Shown here one piece after another: positions 45,699 through 56,049 of a DNA stretch of 64,000 bases. The DNA comes from Scolanthus callimorphus (lineage: Eukaryota; Cnidaria; Anthozoa; Actiniaria; Edwardsiidae). The notes beneath the pieces were generated by a model. It searched no databases and was not told the DNA's origin. It saw nothing but the letters and a program-made list of their open reading frames with translations. The number at the start of each line of letters is the position of its first letter. The first letter of the stretch is position 1. The DNA lies in contig CM066913.1 in NCBI GenBank assembly GCA_033964015.1, forward strand, positions 30,455,577-30,519,576, read 5' to 3'. Made by a program: the position numbers and the translations under genes.

Positions 45699-45701
45699 GG
45701 A

Positions 45702-46571
45702 GTGTTTCCCGAATCCTTACCCATTACCAAACAACGGTTGAAGTATGAACATCATGGTAAAGAAGCTGTTTGTCCAGAGTGTGGAACAGGATTTTCACGT
45801 CATTATGATATGGAGAGACATAAAAAGAAACATCATCCAAACATCGTTACAGGTGAAACAAAGGAGCCAGAATCATCCATACCTTTCCGTTTTGGTGTTC
45901 ACGAAACATGTGGTCCCTTTCAACATCCTTTTACGTGTATGGTGGCGGGAATGACCGGAAGCGTGAAGACTGTTTGGGTCCAGAAACTCCTTGAGCATTG
46001 GCAAAAGACAATCTCGCCTCCACCCCAACGCATAGTCTGGTGCTATGCTCAGTGGCAGCCAGCCTACACCGCCTTAGCCATGTCTACCCCACAAATAGAA
46101 TTCGTTAAAGGAATCCCAACCAACATTGAGCAAGACTCATACTTTGACGTCAATGTGCGGAACCTCATTGTCATCGACGATCAGATGATTGAAACTGGGA
46201 ATGATAACAGGATTGCAAACTTATTCACCAAGGGATCCCATCACAGAAATCTGTCTGTGATTTATATCCTACAAAACCTATTTCACCAAGGAAAAGTCAA
46301 TCGAAACATATCCTTAAATAGCCACTACCTGGTCCTATTCAAGAACCCTAGAGATCAATTGCAAGTGATGACGTTGGCCAAACAAATGTATCCACGCAAC
46401 ACACATTATTTTCTTGACAAGTATGAAGAGGCCGTCAGGAAACCTTTTGGCTACCTGTTTCTTGACTTAAAACCAGCAACCAACGACAACTGCAGACTAC
46501 GCGCCAATGTCCTTCCTGGGGAAGTGTCAACCAATGAGAAAAGGAAGACGCCTTCGGGAAAGAGCTTCTAA
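45702..46571 (+). pseudogene. Packaging-ATPase-like gene with N-terminal C2H2 finger
   Basis: The protein is about 290 residues. Near 24-44 is a C2H2 finger (C-P-E-C, then H-x3-H). Walker A at 83-90 reads G-M-T-G-S-V-K-T, where the expected second Gly is Val. Walker B near 154-160 is L-I-V-I-D-D, followed by S-H-H-R-N-L-S-V-I-Y-I-L-Q-N-L-F-H-Q-G. This is the A32/FtsK-like DNA-packaging ATPase form of Polinton/adintovirus elements. No in-frame ATG precedes residue 37. The ATG at about 45744 is out of frame by one base relative to the upstream duplicate. The lost start and altered P-loop suggest the product is no longer functional, although the frame is otherwise uninterrupted. Confidence 0.75.
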
Positions 46572-46591
46572 AATTTCTTAGTTATCAAAAT

Positions 46592-47098
46592 ATGGATGTT
46601 TCTCCAGAGAAGCGGCGCATGAGAGAACTACACGACAAAATGAATGACATCCTTCACAGTCAAACTATGAGTGAAGGTGACAAGGTGATACGATACACGC
46701 AGCTTCAAAACGATTTGTTGCGAATGAAGCATCAAGCAAGTCACACCCCTTAAGCGAGTGTAGAACCACCAGTAACAACACCTACCTACACTACTCCCCA
46801 AAGTATCCCGTTATCATCACCCGAGCCAGCCACGATACCCTATTCGGCAAAGGTGGCAGAATCTCCCAAGACTTCCTTTGTTCCGCCGATCCCAACACTT
46901 CCAGAACTTACTTTGACACCGCCACCATCAGCGAGTATTACCCCAAAGAAGCCAAAGAAACCAAAATTAAAAAATATATTAGAGAATTATTTGGATGATG
47001 ATGCCGATAAAGACGGACCGTATCTAAAATCGACGTTCAGACGCTATCGGTTGCGTTCTTACCGTTCTTCTCCATATAAATTAAATAAAAAATTGTAG
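46592..47098 (+). pseudogene. Coiled-coil, proline-rich, basic protein with one stop
   Basis: Starts M-D-V-S-P-E-K-R-R-M-R-E-L-H and has a charged helical segment to about residue 53. There a TAA at 46751-46753 interrupts a frame that continues unchanged to 47098. The second half is Pro/Thr/Ser-rich, then K-K-P-K-K-P-K-L-K-N-I-L, then an Arg/Tyr-rich tail (R-R-Y-R-L-R-S-Y-R-S-S-P-Y). The basic tail would suit a DNA-binding core or minor virion-type protein, which is inference. It starts 20 bp after the ATPase stop, so the two form a tight unit, and it ends at the right terminal repeat. Confidence 0.6.
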
Positions 47099-47104
47099 TT
47101 AATA

Positions 47105-47250
47105 GGGAAAACTCTACCTCAAGTCAAGAATACTAGTGAACAGACTTTAGACTTGTAATCAATTTCTTAATAAAGCGTTTATTTACCTAACCGTTAGTGG
47201 TAGTATTTTATGTAATAGTATTTTATGTAATCGATATTCATTCATTATAA
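47105..47250. repeat. Inner part of right terminal inverted repeat
   Basis: Reverse complement of about 40605-40750 (CAAGTCAAGAATACTAGTGAACAGACTTTAGAC in overlapping blocks, then AATAAAGCGTTTATTTACC). It carries the AATAAA signals that would end the plus-strand genes. A short direct copy of TAGTATTTTATGTAA occurs twice. The repeat is cut at 47250. Confidence 0.85.
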
Positions 47251-48779
47251 AATAACTAAGATAGTACGCGCGCTCTCATTGGTCGACAGGTGTGTTTAGA
47301 TGAGAGTATATAAACACGGTTGGGACGTGACGCCCGGGACGAGCGCTGCCTTCTTTTTTCATTCTTTATACATTTTGACAAAACCAAAACTTGAAGCAAT
47401 GAAATTGTGAAAGCAGTGCTGTTTTCGTTTTAGCTGTCATTGTCGTCCCATCCTTTAACCACAAGTTCAAAGAATTGGCTTGTCGACTTTTTTAGTCAAA
47501 AACGCGTGGTAAGTAAATTTTCAGGATTGTCAACATTTTCGTACGATTAAGTTATATCTTACATGATATTTTTGTCCTCCAGCATCCTCTTCCCTCCCTT
47601 TATGAAACGATTTCTTTGACTTCTGGGAACTTTTTAAAGTATACATCTCGTACTAAGAGGAGAAAAACAACACAAATCAAGTTAAGCGACCCAACTAAAA
47701 TTCTGGATTTGGAGACTTTCGGCGAATCGGCTAGCCAAAATGGAAATGAACAACGAAGACCAAATTATTGAATAAATCACAATTTATTGCTGTGAGCGAG
47801 CGCAGCGAGCGAACAGCGAAACTAATTCCGACGTTCAATGCACTTTTCGATAGCTGGGAGCCATTAATTTTCGGTGTGTAGTGCATTTTTCGATAGCTGG
47901 GCGCCATTTTGGATTACGCGCGCAGAGCGTTCTGGGACAGTCGCAAGATGATATGCCGTGAAGCATCGAGATTTTTTGTCTGGCTGGGGACTGTCTGTCT
48001 GGTCAATCGATATCAGCAGGACAATCGATATCCAATCGATATCAACAAGGGATCGCCTCGTTATGGTGCAAGTTAGCGAACATGAATCGCGACTCCTTTG
48101 GAATTTGTGTCGTCACATTTTCAAGATGGTGGTTAAAACTCTGGTTCTTCGTCCTAAAAACCGTACTCTCCAACGCCTGAGAGCAGACTTTCGTTTCTAG
48201 GTAAGTTCCTTGTTTCTTTCACTTGCAGTTTTTAAACCCCCGTTATTATTTCTATACCGAAATGACCTTTTGTCGCAGAGTTTTTGCTGTGTTTCGAACG
48301 ATTGTAGATTCCACGGCAACCAAAGCACATTTGGCTTTCTTTCCATAGGACTGACCCTTTTCATAATGAATGCCAAGCAAGACAAGCATATTATGCAGGA
48401 AGGTTGTGATTACAAGGGTTTTTTTACAAGCAGTTGTTAGCTGTCCTAGATACAGATTCCTGATACAGTCATTGTAGCAGAATTAATACTGGATTGTCTC
48501 AATTTATAATAACATGACCAACCTCTGAACATGCTCAGGCTTAAAAATAATTTTGAGATCTGTGGAAACTCCATACAATGGTTGTGACAATTGTACTAAC
48601 AGTCTACTGAATTGCACTCCACATGACTGTATGAGATAAACACACGGAAGATGTCATAATACAATGGAAATAACAACCATGACAATGTTACTACTATGAA
48701 TTCGACTGTGAATAAATCCAGCAGGATAAGGCAGCGATGATTAAAATAGTGGAAACTAATGCAAAATGCCAGGGGCAAA

Positions 48780-49370
48780 TTGCTTGGTTGTTTGGCAGTT
48801 TCAAGAAAGTTTACACAAGACTTCAGGTATGTTTTCTGTTAAAGTTTACCTACAATAGTTCTGTTCACCTTTTTAAAACTGTATGTAATTTTACCTTCGA
48901 TCTTGAATAAAGTTGATGGTTGTCAAAACAGAATTAGTAATTGCACATCCTGCTTAAATTGTATTATAATGAAATTCTTGTCGAGTTGGTTGGTTCTTTG
49001 TTTGGCCTGTGTTCGGTCTTCTCTGACAATTTTTTCATCAATAATTATTATTAATAAGGAGTAATGGTACAACTATTCTCATTCAATTTGGGATTTAAAT
49101 TACACTCTTGAATTTTTCAAAAAGCTCAAATTGCACTCGCCTAGCGGCTTGTTGCAAATTATTATAGGCAGTCTCCTCCACTAACTATGATGCAATTTTG
49201 AAAAACTCTCCCCTGCAATACTGCAGTACGCCTTTTGAACTTAGAGATAACATGACCCAGTCACCCTTTAAATGAAAAGCTTTGCCAAATGATGCCCAGA
49301 AATAAAAAAAAACATGATGATTAATCCCAATTGAACTGAAAGTTGTACCATTACCTATACAAATGTTGTA
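48780..49370. repeat. Dispersed repeat family, diverged copy
   Basis: TGCTTGGTTGTTTGGCAGTTTCAAGAAAGTTTACACAAG-like sequence (in pieces) and the later CAATTTGGGATTTAAATTACAC match the 6830-7390 copy. The closing AATCCCAATTGAACTGAAAG lies near 49323. Confidence 0.6.
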
Positions 49371-50228
49371 GTACAAGCCTTACATTTTTTTCTTTAATTT
49401 GACTTACCGGTATTGTACTTTATTATATAGACACGAGTGTTTTACTGGGAAATACGCCACTTGTAGATCTCATACGAAGCTACATCCGGGACCTGAGTGT
49501 CAATATCCTCACTACTGAGGATATCGGTCCAAACAAAAGTGCTTGGAAATCAATTTGGAATATTTTTTTCTGCTTTGTCTATATAATAAAAAGAAAATTA
49601 CATGGTGGCTTGAAGATATGAGTTTTATTTTCTTGTGTCAAAACAGAATAAAGTCAAGCATTTTCAGTCTCTGACCATAATATAGGCACCCATCAAAGTT
49701 TAAATAACATTCAGAATAAATGGCAAGGTAACAGATTGGAAAGCAAAGAGTACTTGCATCTTGAATACAAATTGTTAACTGAGTGACAAATGAAGTAAAA
49801 AAAATGTGAGGGGCTCGCTTCTTTTATTTGAAGAAATAGGGTTATAGAGGTTATGCATGATTTCTACAAATTTAAAACAAAATATTTTCTTGATTACTAT
49901 TTCTGGACAATAAAAATGATTTCAGTTACAGCTGAAAACACTGTTTAAAGGTCTTACCAGCTCACAGCACTTCACTTTCTATTAGAAACTTCTAGTTTCA
50001 TTACTTTCCTATTCAATTTTTCAAAATGATGTTCTTTCTCAAGCCGAGGTAAAAAAATCGTTTTCTAGCAAGTTAACAAGAGTTGAAAAGCATTAACAAA
50101 ACATGATATTCTTACCGGCGATCGGCGTTCTTTGACTCGAGTTGCTTCAAAATTCAAAAATTCAATGCGATCGAGTTCATTGACATTCATTGACATTCGT
50201 TCATGCCATCAGCAACAATTGAAGCCTC

Positions 50229-50264
50229 CATAGTATCATAGTATCATAGTATCATAGTATCATT
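50229..50264. repeat. 8-bp microsatellite
   Basis: CATAGTAT repeated about four and a half times. Confidence 0.9.
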
Positions 50265-50718
50265 CCAGTCTGGTATTTAACATTTTGCTTGATTTGAAGA
50301 TCGAAACAAGACACGCTATTTTTGCTTTTTCGATGCGGAATTCGCCTTTCCAAAACTCGGCAAACTCGGCAAGTCAACACGAAGGCCGTTCTTGTATGGA
50401 AAATTCCTTCGGCTTTGCTATTCTTAACCCGTACATCCCTTCATTGACATTCCCTTATGCTTCAATTACCATAAACACCATAGAAGAGGTCAATAAGTCG
50501 TGAAATATTTCTTAGAAAGCAGTTTTCTCTCACCTTCCCTTCGCAAAACTTGCAGCCAACTGAGTGAAAAACTTGAACACATGCGATATATCACGCCCTC
50601 TGATCGGCCTGTTCAGACCGTCGTGCGGTAAGGAGAATTTATATATTTACACAAAATGTTGAAATAAATTAATTTTAAATCTTTCGCTTCAAAAAGTGAA
50701 AGATATTTTATAAAAGCA

Positions 50719-50906
50719 ATAGAGAACTTTTTTCCCAGTGTCTACGTACTCTGATGCAAACACTCGGGCAGGTTGGGAGAATTCTCGACTGGTTATGCAG
50801 CCACTCGACCTTCGGTCTCGTGGCTGCATAACTGTCTCGAATTCTCCCAACCTCCCCTCGTGTTTGCATCAGAGTATGTAGACACGGAAAAAGTTCTCTA
50901 TTGTTC
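50719..50906. mobile_element. Fold-back MITE
   Basis: CAATAGAGAACTTTTTTCCC at the left and AAAAAGTTCTCTATTG at the right, with GTCTACGTACTCTGATGCAA and GAATTCTC blocks pairing inward around CTTCGGTCTCG. The same GGGAGAATTC...GAATTCTCC core is at 63690-63785. Confidence 0.8.
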
Positions 50907-50924
50907 TAAAGTTCTTAATGAAAT

Positions 50925-51270
50925 AATAAAGAGAATAAACCATATCTCTGCATTTTCTTGCGTTATCTCCGCATAAACAAAACCTTACACTATAATTAAT
51001 ATTCGAGTTGCAGTCAACAAACACTAATCCCTTACACAAAAGCCTTCCCTTAGTTAATCCTGGTATTGTCTCCCTTTGTTTTTCTTAATCACTCCTGAAC
51101 AAAAGCATTCCAGTGTTAATCCTAGAATTGTCTCCGATAACAATAGGGCTCCTCACCACCAGGCTCACCCTCATGCTCACCCTCAAAAAAATAGTCTGTG
51201 ACGTCATCCGGGTCACCCGCTCCGCGGCTCCGCACCGGGCTCCGCAAAAACAAGGCTAATTCGGTCCCTA
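50925..51270. repeat. Outer part of right terminal inverted repeat
   Basis: Reverse complement of 40272-40620: CATATCTCTGCATTTTCT, CCTTACACTATAATTAATAT, CAATAGGGCTCCTCACCACC, GTGACGTCATCCG, and finally GCTAATTCGGTCCCTA. Confidence 0.85.
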
Positions 51271-51968
51271 CATGAGGAGCTTAACGCGACTCGAAAAAGT
51301 GGCACCCCACAGGCTAGGGAAAATATTTTGCCCTAACCTGCGGGAGATCACACTACTGCGTGTGAGCAGATTCTGTCAGAACGCCGACTTAATCCAATAA
51401 AATACCTCGGCAGTTTCGCAACCCGCTTTAGGTTAGCTATTGCTACGTGAATCAAAATACCGCGCTCAGAACACCATGACCAAGCAACAAAATACCTTGC
51501 TAACCGATTAATTTCATGGTAAAAAGCGCACTTTGGAAATCGAATACCGTTATAGATTCATAGAAACATTCATTCCTAGTCCCATATGAAATAGCGCGGA
51601 ATTCATTATATACTTTCTTTACATTTTTTAAGCCCCGTTTACGAGTTCTACAGAAAAAACATCCTACAATTGTAACTATTCCTCTTGGTTCAAGTATAAT
51701 ATCTCCTATAACGGCGCGAAGTAATGATAAATAAACAGGCCGTGCAGCCAACAGTGTATGCGCTTCAGCTACTAGTATGAAACAAGCAACAACTTCCTGT
51801 TTCAACTTTTGTGCCTCCCGGTTTTGAAAACAAACGAGAATCATGAGCAACAATATTGACAACTACAGAATAAGATTGAGGTTCCGTATCCACTATAACC
51901 TGCATCCCTCTATAATTCTATGGAAGTAAAGAATGTTCACTAAGTTATAGTTATAGGAACTTTAGTAT
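51271..51968. other. No gene supported
   Basis: A minus-strand frame of 120 codons (51500-51862) begins with a hydrophobic stretch but has no recognised domain or splice partner. A GTGGCACCCCACAGGCTAGG-type motif and CGCTAACC-like repeats are present. Confidence 0.35.
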
Positions 51969-52393
51969 TACCGACATGTAAATAAAATACCCATGTAGGC
52001 CCTGTGATATAAACTAGGACCACGTGAAAACTAGGACAGATCCCGACAGGTAAATAAATACCCAGGTCGGCCCTGTAATTGGCGTTAAATGTGAAAACTT
52101 AGACTCTTGTATGTGAAAAACTAGGACAGAACCCGACAGGTAAATGAATACCCAGGTCGGCCCTGTAAGTGGCGTGAAATGTGAAAACTAGGACTCTTGT
52201 AATGTGAAAACTAGGACAGAGCCCGACAGGTAAATGAATACCCAGGTGGCCCTGTGATCAGCGTGAAATGTAAAACTATGACTCTTGTATGTGAAAAAAC
52301 TAGGACAGAACCCGACAGGTAAATGAATACCCAGGTGGGCCCTGTAATTAGCGTGAAATGTGAAAACTATGACTCTTGTATGTGAAAAACTAG
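51969..52393. repeat. Minisatellite of about 83-99 bp, about five units
   Basis: The repeated block is CTAGGACAGAACCCGACAGG, TAAATGAATACCCAGGT, GGCCCTGTAA and GCGTGAAATGTGAAAACTA. Units start near 52027, 52110, 52209 and 52306, with a partial first unit. Period lengths vary through small indels. Confidence 0.8.
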
Positions 52394-54117
52394 CCACGAT
52401 TCAGCCAGGAATATGTTATCTGGTATGGTATCTCAAGCGGTGCTACGGCTTTGTGAAGATCAATCCTCTCTCTTATCATTTCATGGTACTTCATAATCGA
52501 ACAGTTCAAGAAGGAATAACGCTCCATGCACAGTAGTTTTTCAACAAAATTTTAACGTTTAACCAAAGCACACTTCTTCAATCTGCACGTTCTTTCAAAT
52601 ACTTACTGTTTACGAAACTTTTGCGGTGCAAACGGCACTAGAAAACGCATACAAGCGTTTCCCTTAGGTTAGCTGTGTGTTTTCCTCGACGGACATAGTT
52701 AGATAGGTCGTACTCGTCTTGTATACATGCCCTCGAGTTTGCCGCCGAAACAACAAAACTATCTGACTGTTTATTAAAAAAGATGTAAAGTATTAAATCA
52801 CTTGACGAGTGGTCGACAGAAATCACTTAAGCCATGACACTTTAATGATGTAACTGAAATATAATTAACAGGCGCCCCAGCCATAATCGCGTTAACTGCT
52901 TACGTCATAGGACTCGCGTAAAGCTCCTCATGATACTACTAATTTTTCCGCGGGGAATACATGATTTTAGTATATTACACGGGAACCTCCGTAGATCGCG
53001 CGTTTTGATGGGTTCGCCACAATATTCCAAGATCGAAAGCATTATCTCGAGATTGAGGAGCCCGAGTGCAAGTTGTTCGCATGTTTTTACTTTCTAAAGG
53101 AGTCGAAATGCAACAAAAATCCTTCTCGATTACCTTATGTTGTCTCTTCAGTCTTTCAAGGTGAATCAGATAGGGAAATTTTTTTATTTCTTGAACTTCA
53201 AAAATTTGCTGTTGTTTTTCAGTTCGTCGGAATCAGAGGTCGATGATTCGTTTCACGGCACTTTTGAGAGGCAAATTAATTACATTCACAACAACATATT
53301 AATTAAAGACAATTTTGTCGAAAACATATAACAAGAAACTCTTTATCTACTTTGAACATTTACCTGTAGGTTGTAAGGCACAGTAAATCGTAGAAGCCAG
53401 CCATTGAGTGCAGTTTTAGAGAGAATTTTAGTTACACGTCGCCAAGTTGACTCGCTTGGTCACGAGCCATCCGACATCAAACGTCTATTTAAAGTGGTCT
53501 CTTTTTTATGAACAAGGCTTCCTCATTGTCCTAGAGTTTGAATAGGTTAATTTCCCAAATTTCTGTTTGAATATTCCAAGCGAATCTTCAATTTCTCTGC
53601 CAGCGGGTTGAGAAATATAGTCATCCATCGGTGTTGAAATGGCGACCAAATCAAAATGTTTTCAGTGAGGCAACTCTGCAGTTCCATAATCCAAAGCACA
53701 AAACGTGAATTTTTTCTCGAATGCATCCTTGCAACATTCTAAAAAATTAAATCCTTTATCGCAGTCGATATTAAGGTTTTAAAACAAGTGATTTATAGAG
53801 TTTTTGCTTCTCTAAAACAGCAGCAAGTTTCCACCATATGCTGAGTAGCCGAATGCTTGTAGTGAAGTCTGACGTAATGTCGCGTGCGTGACAAATGTCA
53901 CGCATACAGAAAGAGGCTACAACATGTCGACAAATGCTACATTTAGTGTCGTTCGGATATGTTTTGGAGTGTTCCCGTGTAGTATATTCTAAAACAATAA
54001 TTGTTAATAATAATTGTTAATTATCTCACATCTCTTGACCTAAGAAAGTCAGTCATAGGATGCGTTCAGGGCGCATGAACACGTGCTATTTCATAACTTG
54101 TTTTATTTCCTTTACAG
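52394..54117. other. Intronic DNA, no firm exon
   Basis: At 53221 a good acceptor (TTTTTCAG) leads into S-S-E-S-E-V-D-D-S-F-H-G-T-F-E-R-Q, loosely LRR-like with a G-T-F element, but no donor follows. It may be a decayed LRR exon. Nothing else was seen. Confidence 0.35.
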
Positions 54118-54189
54118 GTCTATCACACATAACAAGATAAGATACATTGAGTCGAAGGCTCTTGCTAATTGTTCAATGATGATTCAACT
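54118..54189 (+). CDS. LRR exon
   Basis: 72 nt between CCTTTACAG and CT|GTAAGC, phase 2 at both ends. It encodes S-I-T-H-N-K-I-R-Y-I-E-S-K-A-L-A-N-C-S, a leucine-rich repeat of the same type as those at 23-25 kb and 59-63 kb. This supports one continuous gene. Confidence 0.7.
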
Positions 54190-54828
54190 GTAAGCACAAG
54201 ACCGCTTTGAATGCTAGTTTTTTTATCCCAATCAATTCCGCAGAGGAGTACAGTCATTTTGGATAAAAAGCCCAATTTCTTATGGGAAATGTATAACAGA
54301 CTCCCTTAAAACCGCTTTTTGAAATGGCGTTTTAAACCCTGAGTAGACATTTGGGATGAATTTCTACAAACGGAATTTTTGCTACAAGTCTCATTCGTTA
54401 GGTGACTCGATCGAAATTCAAAATGCACCCAATGTGTCTAGAGCGCAAAGTTGCGACGGCCAACTCAAGGCCATGACTTTTGTGTTTTCTCCTCTATTTT
54501 TATCATTCTTTTTTTCAAATCCTACTTATGATGTATAAATATGTTATTGACAACCGATCTTCTTAAAACCATTTTTACAATTTACAATCTAAATTTTTGT
54601 GAGGCCCTAATTACATATTCCGCTCGTACTAGAAAAAAAAAAGCCGGTTTTTTTGGGCACAAATTTAAATCCAAATTCCACGTTTTCAATTCTCGAAATA
54701 ACTATCTACAAACAAAGTCTTATTCTTAATTTATCGAACTGAATAGAGAATACCGCAATACATTTCAGGAAATGGAAATGGATACTTTCTCTGATTCGTA
54801 TGACGGTTGACTGAGGAGGCTCTTTAAG

Positions 54829-56049
54829 GTGACTCCCACAAACTAAACGCCTTTTTCAGATATTTTTTAACTCGCTCGCGTCGCGTTAAAAATGGTCGGA
54901 TATGTTTGAGCTCTGGATATGTTATACCTCGACTGTCGGTGCTTTTAACTATTTGTTCGAATTTATTTTTAAGAGGCGCATTTGCTTATGCGAGCCGATA
55001 TTCTAACAGTGGTATTTTTACAAAAGTCCGTCCTGTGCGAAAAATCTTCAGGCGTTGTTTCTGAAACTTCGAAATTTGGGTCATTCGACCTTCGTTTTTT
55101 TGTCATTCAAGTTTGTTGAAAATTGTACGAGCGAAAATTGCAGTACAAGATAGAGCCAAAAATGACCATAAAAGTGGAGTAATATCAAAGTGCTCTTATT
55201 AGACTGCCAATATAAATCCGATTTATACGATTTACGAACTCAGCAATCAACTACTCCTCCTGGGATTAAGTTCAAAATTTCATGGCCGTAGCTTTACAGA
55301 TAAATTCGCGATTACTATTTATTCAGGAGCAGCTAAAAAATTATAAAGCTAGAAAAATCAAAACACAACAAATCCTTCATTTGTTGTAGTTGCGCGCAAA
55401 AAGATAAAACGCAATTGCTTGTAGTTTTTGTGTTTAGCTCCTTCTTGACAAGGTAGGATATTTAGTTTCTTGAACGGTTCTTTTTTGAAATGAGAGGACA
55501 AACATTAGAACGCTATCCGTAGTTTGCTCAAAAATCTACACTGTAATGAGCTCCATCGGGTTTTGCTCGGTTACCTTTTGTTTAGGAATCGTTTGCTTGC
55601 AAAACAATGAGTTTGCACGTGAGAATCGTACCAGCCCATTGAAATATTTGCTTTAATGCATGCAGATTACTTCATATTCACTCGCGTGGAAAAACGACAG
55701 GAATAATAAAAGCACTTTGATATTACTCCACTTTCATGGTCATTTTTTGGCTCTATCTTGTACTGCAATTTTCGCTCGTACAATTTTCATCAAACTTAAA
55801 TGAAACGAAGTTCGAATGACCCAAAATCTGAAGTTTCTGAAAAAACGACTTTTGTAAAAATACCACTGTTAGAATATCGGCGGGCATATGCAAATGCGGC
55901 TCTTAAAAATATATTCCAACAAATAGTTAAAAGCACCGATAGTCCAGGTTTAACATTTTCAGAGCTCTAAATATCCGACCACTTTTGACACGACGCGAGC
56001 GAGTTAAAAAATTCTATAAAAAGCGTTTAGTTTTGTGGGAGTCACCTAA
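54829..56049. mobile_element. 1.22-kb fold-back element with about 370-bp arms
   Basis: The left end, GGTGACTCCCACAAACTAAA, mirrors the right end, TTTAGTTTTGTGGGAGTCACC. Pairing continues through CGCTCGCGTCGCGT, ATTCTAACAGTGGTATTTTT and GTGGAGTAATATCAAAGTGC. Arms are about 54829-55202 and 55702-56049, with about 500 bp of unrelated centre. No coding capacity. Confidence 0.85.

Larger units (their letters stand above)
47251..50924. mobile_element. 3.67-kb insertion inside the right terminal repeat
   Basis: The sequence is absent from the equivalent place in the left terminal repeat. It begins CTAAGATAGTACGCGCGCTC and ends TCTTAATGAAAT. A TATA-like TATATAAACA is near 47309. The frame 47958-48200 ends at a good donor-like CTAG|GTAAGTT, but no family is recognised. 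It contains a copy of the dispersed repeat (about 48780-49370), a TTACTGGGAAATACGCCAC-type repeat near 49430, an 8-bp microsatellite and a fold-back. No transposase was seen, so what moved it is unknown. Confidence 0.55.
40272..51270. mobile_element. Mini Polinton-like element, interrupted by two insertions
   Basis: Inverted termini of about 480 bp bound the region. The left is 40272-40750. The right is split into 47105-47250 and 50925-51270. Inside are two divergent modules: minus genes at 40707-41526 and 41562-41860, plus genes at 45702-46571 and 46592-47098. A GC-rich repeat array lies between them. The ATPase is of the A32/FtsK-like packaging type known from Polintons/Mavericks and adintoviruses. 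Polymerase B, integrase, protease and capsid genes are not visible. Removing the LINE (41862-44936) and the 47251-50924 insertion leaves about 4.2-4.3 kb, against roughly 15-20 kb for full Polintons. A target-site duplication was not identified, so the outer limits are approximate. Confidence 0.7.

Noticed and set aside
51500..51862. 120-codon minus frame beside the Polinton-like element
   Set aside because: It lies outside the terminal repeat and contains no viral-type or other recognisable motif.
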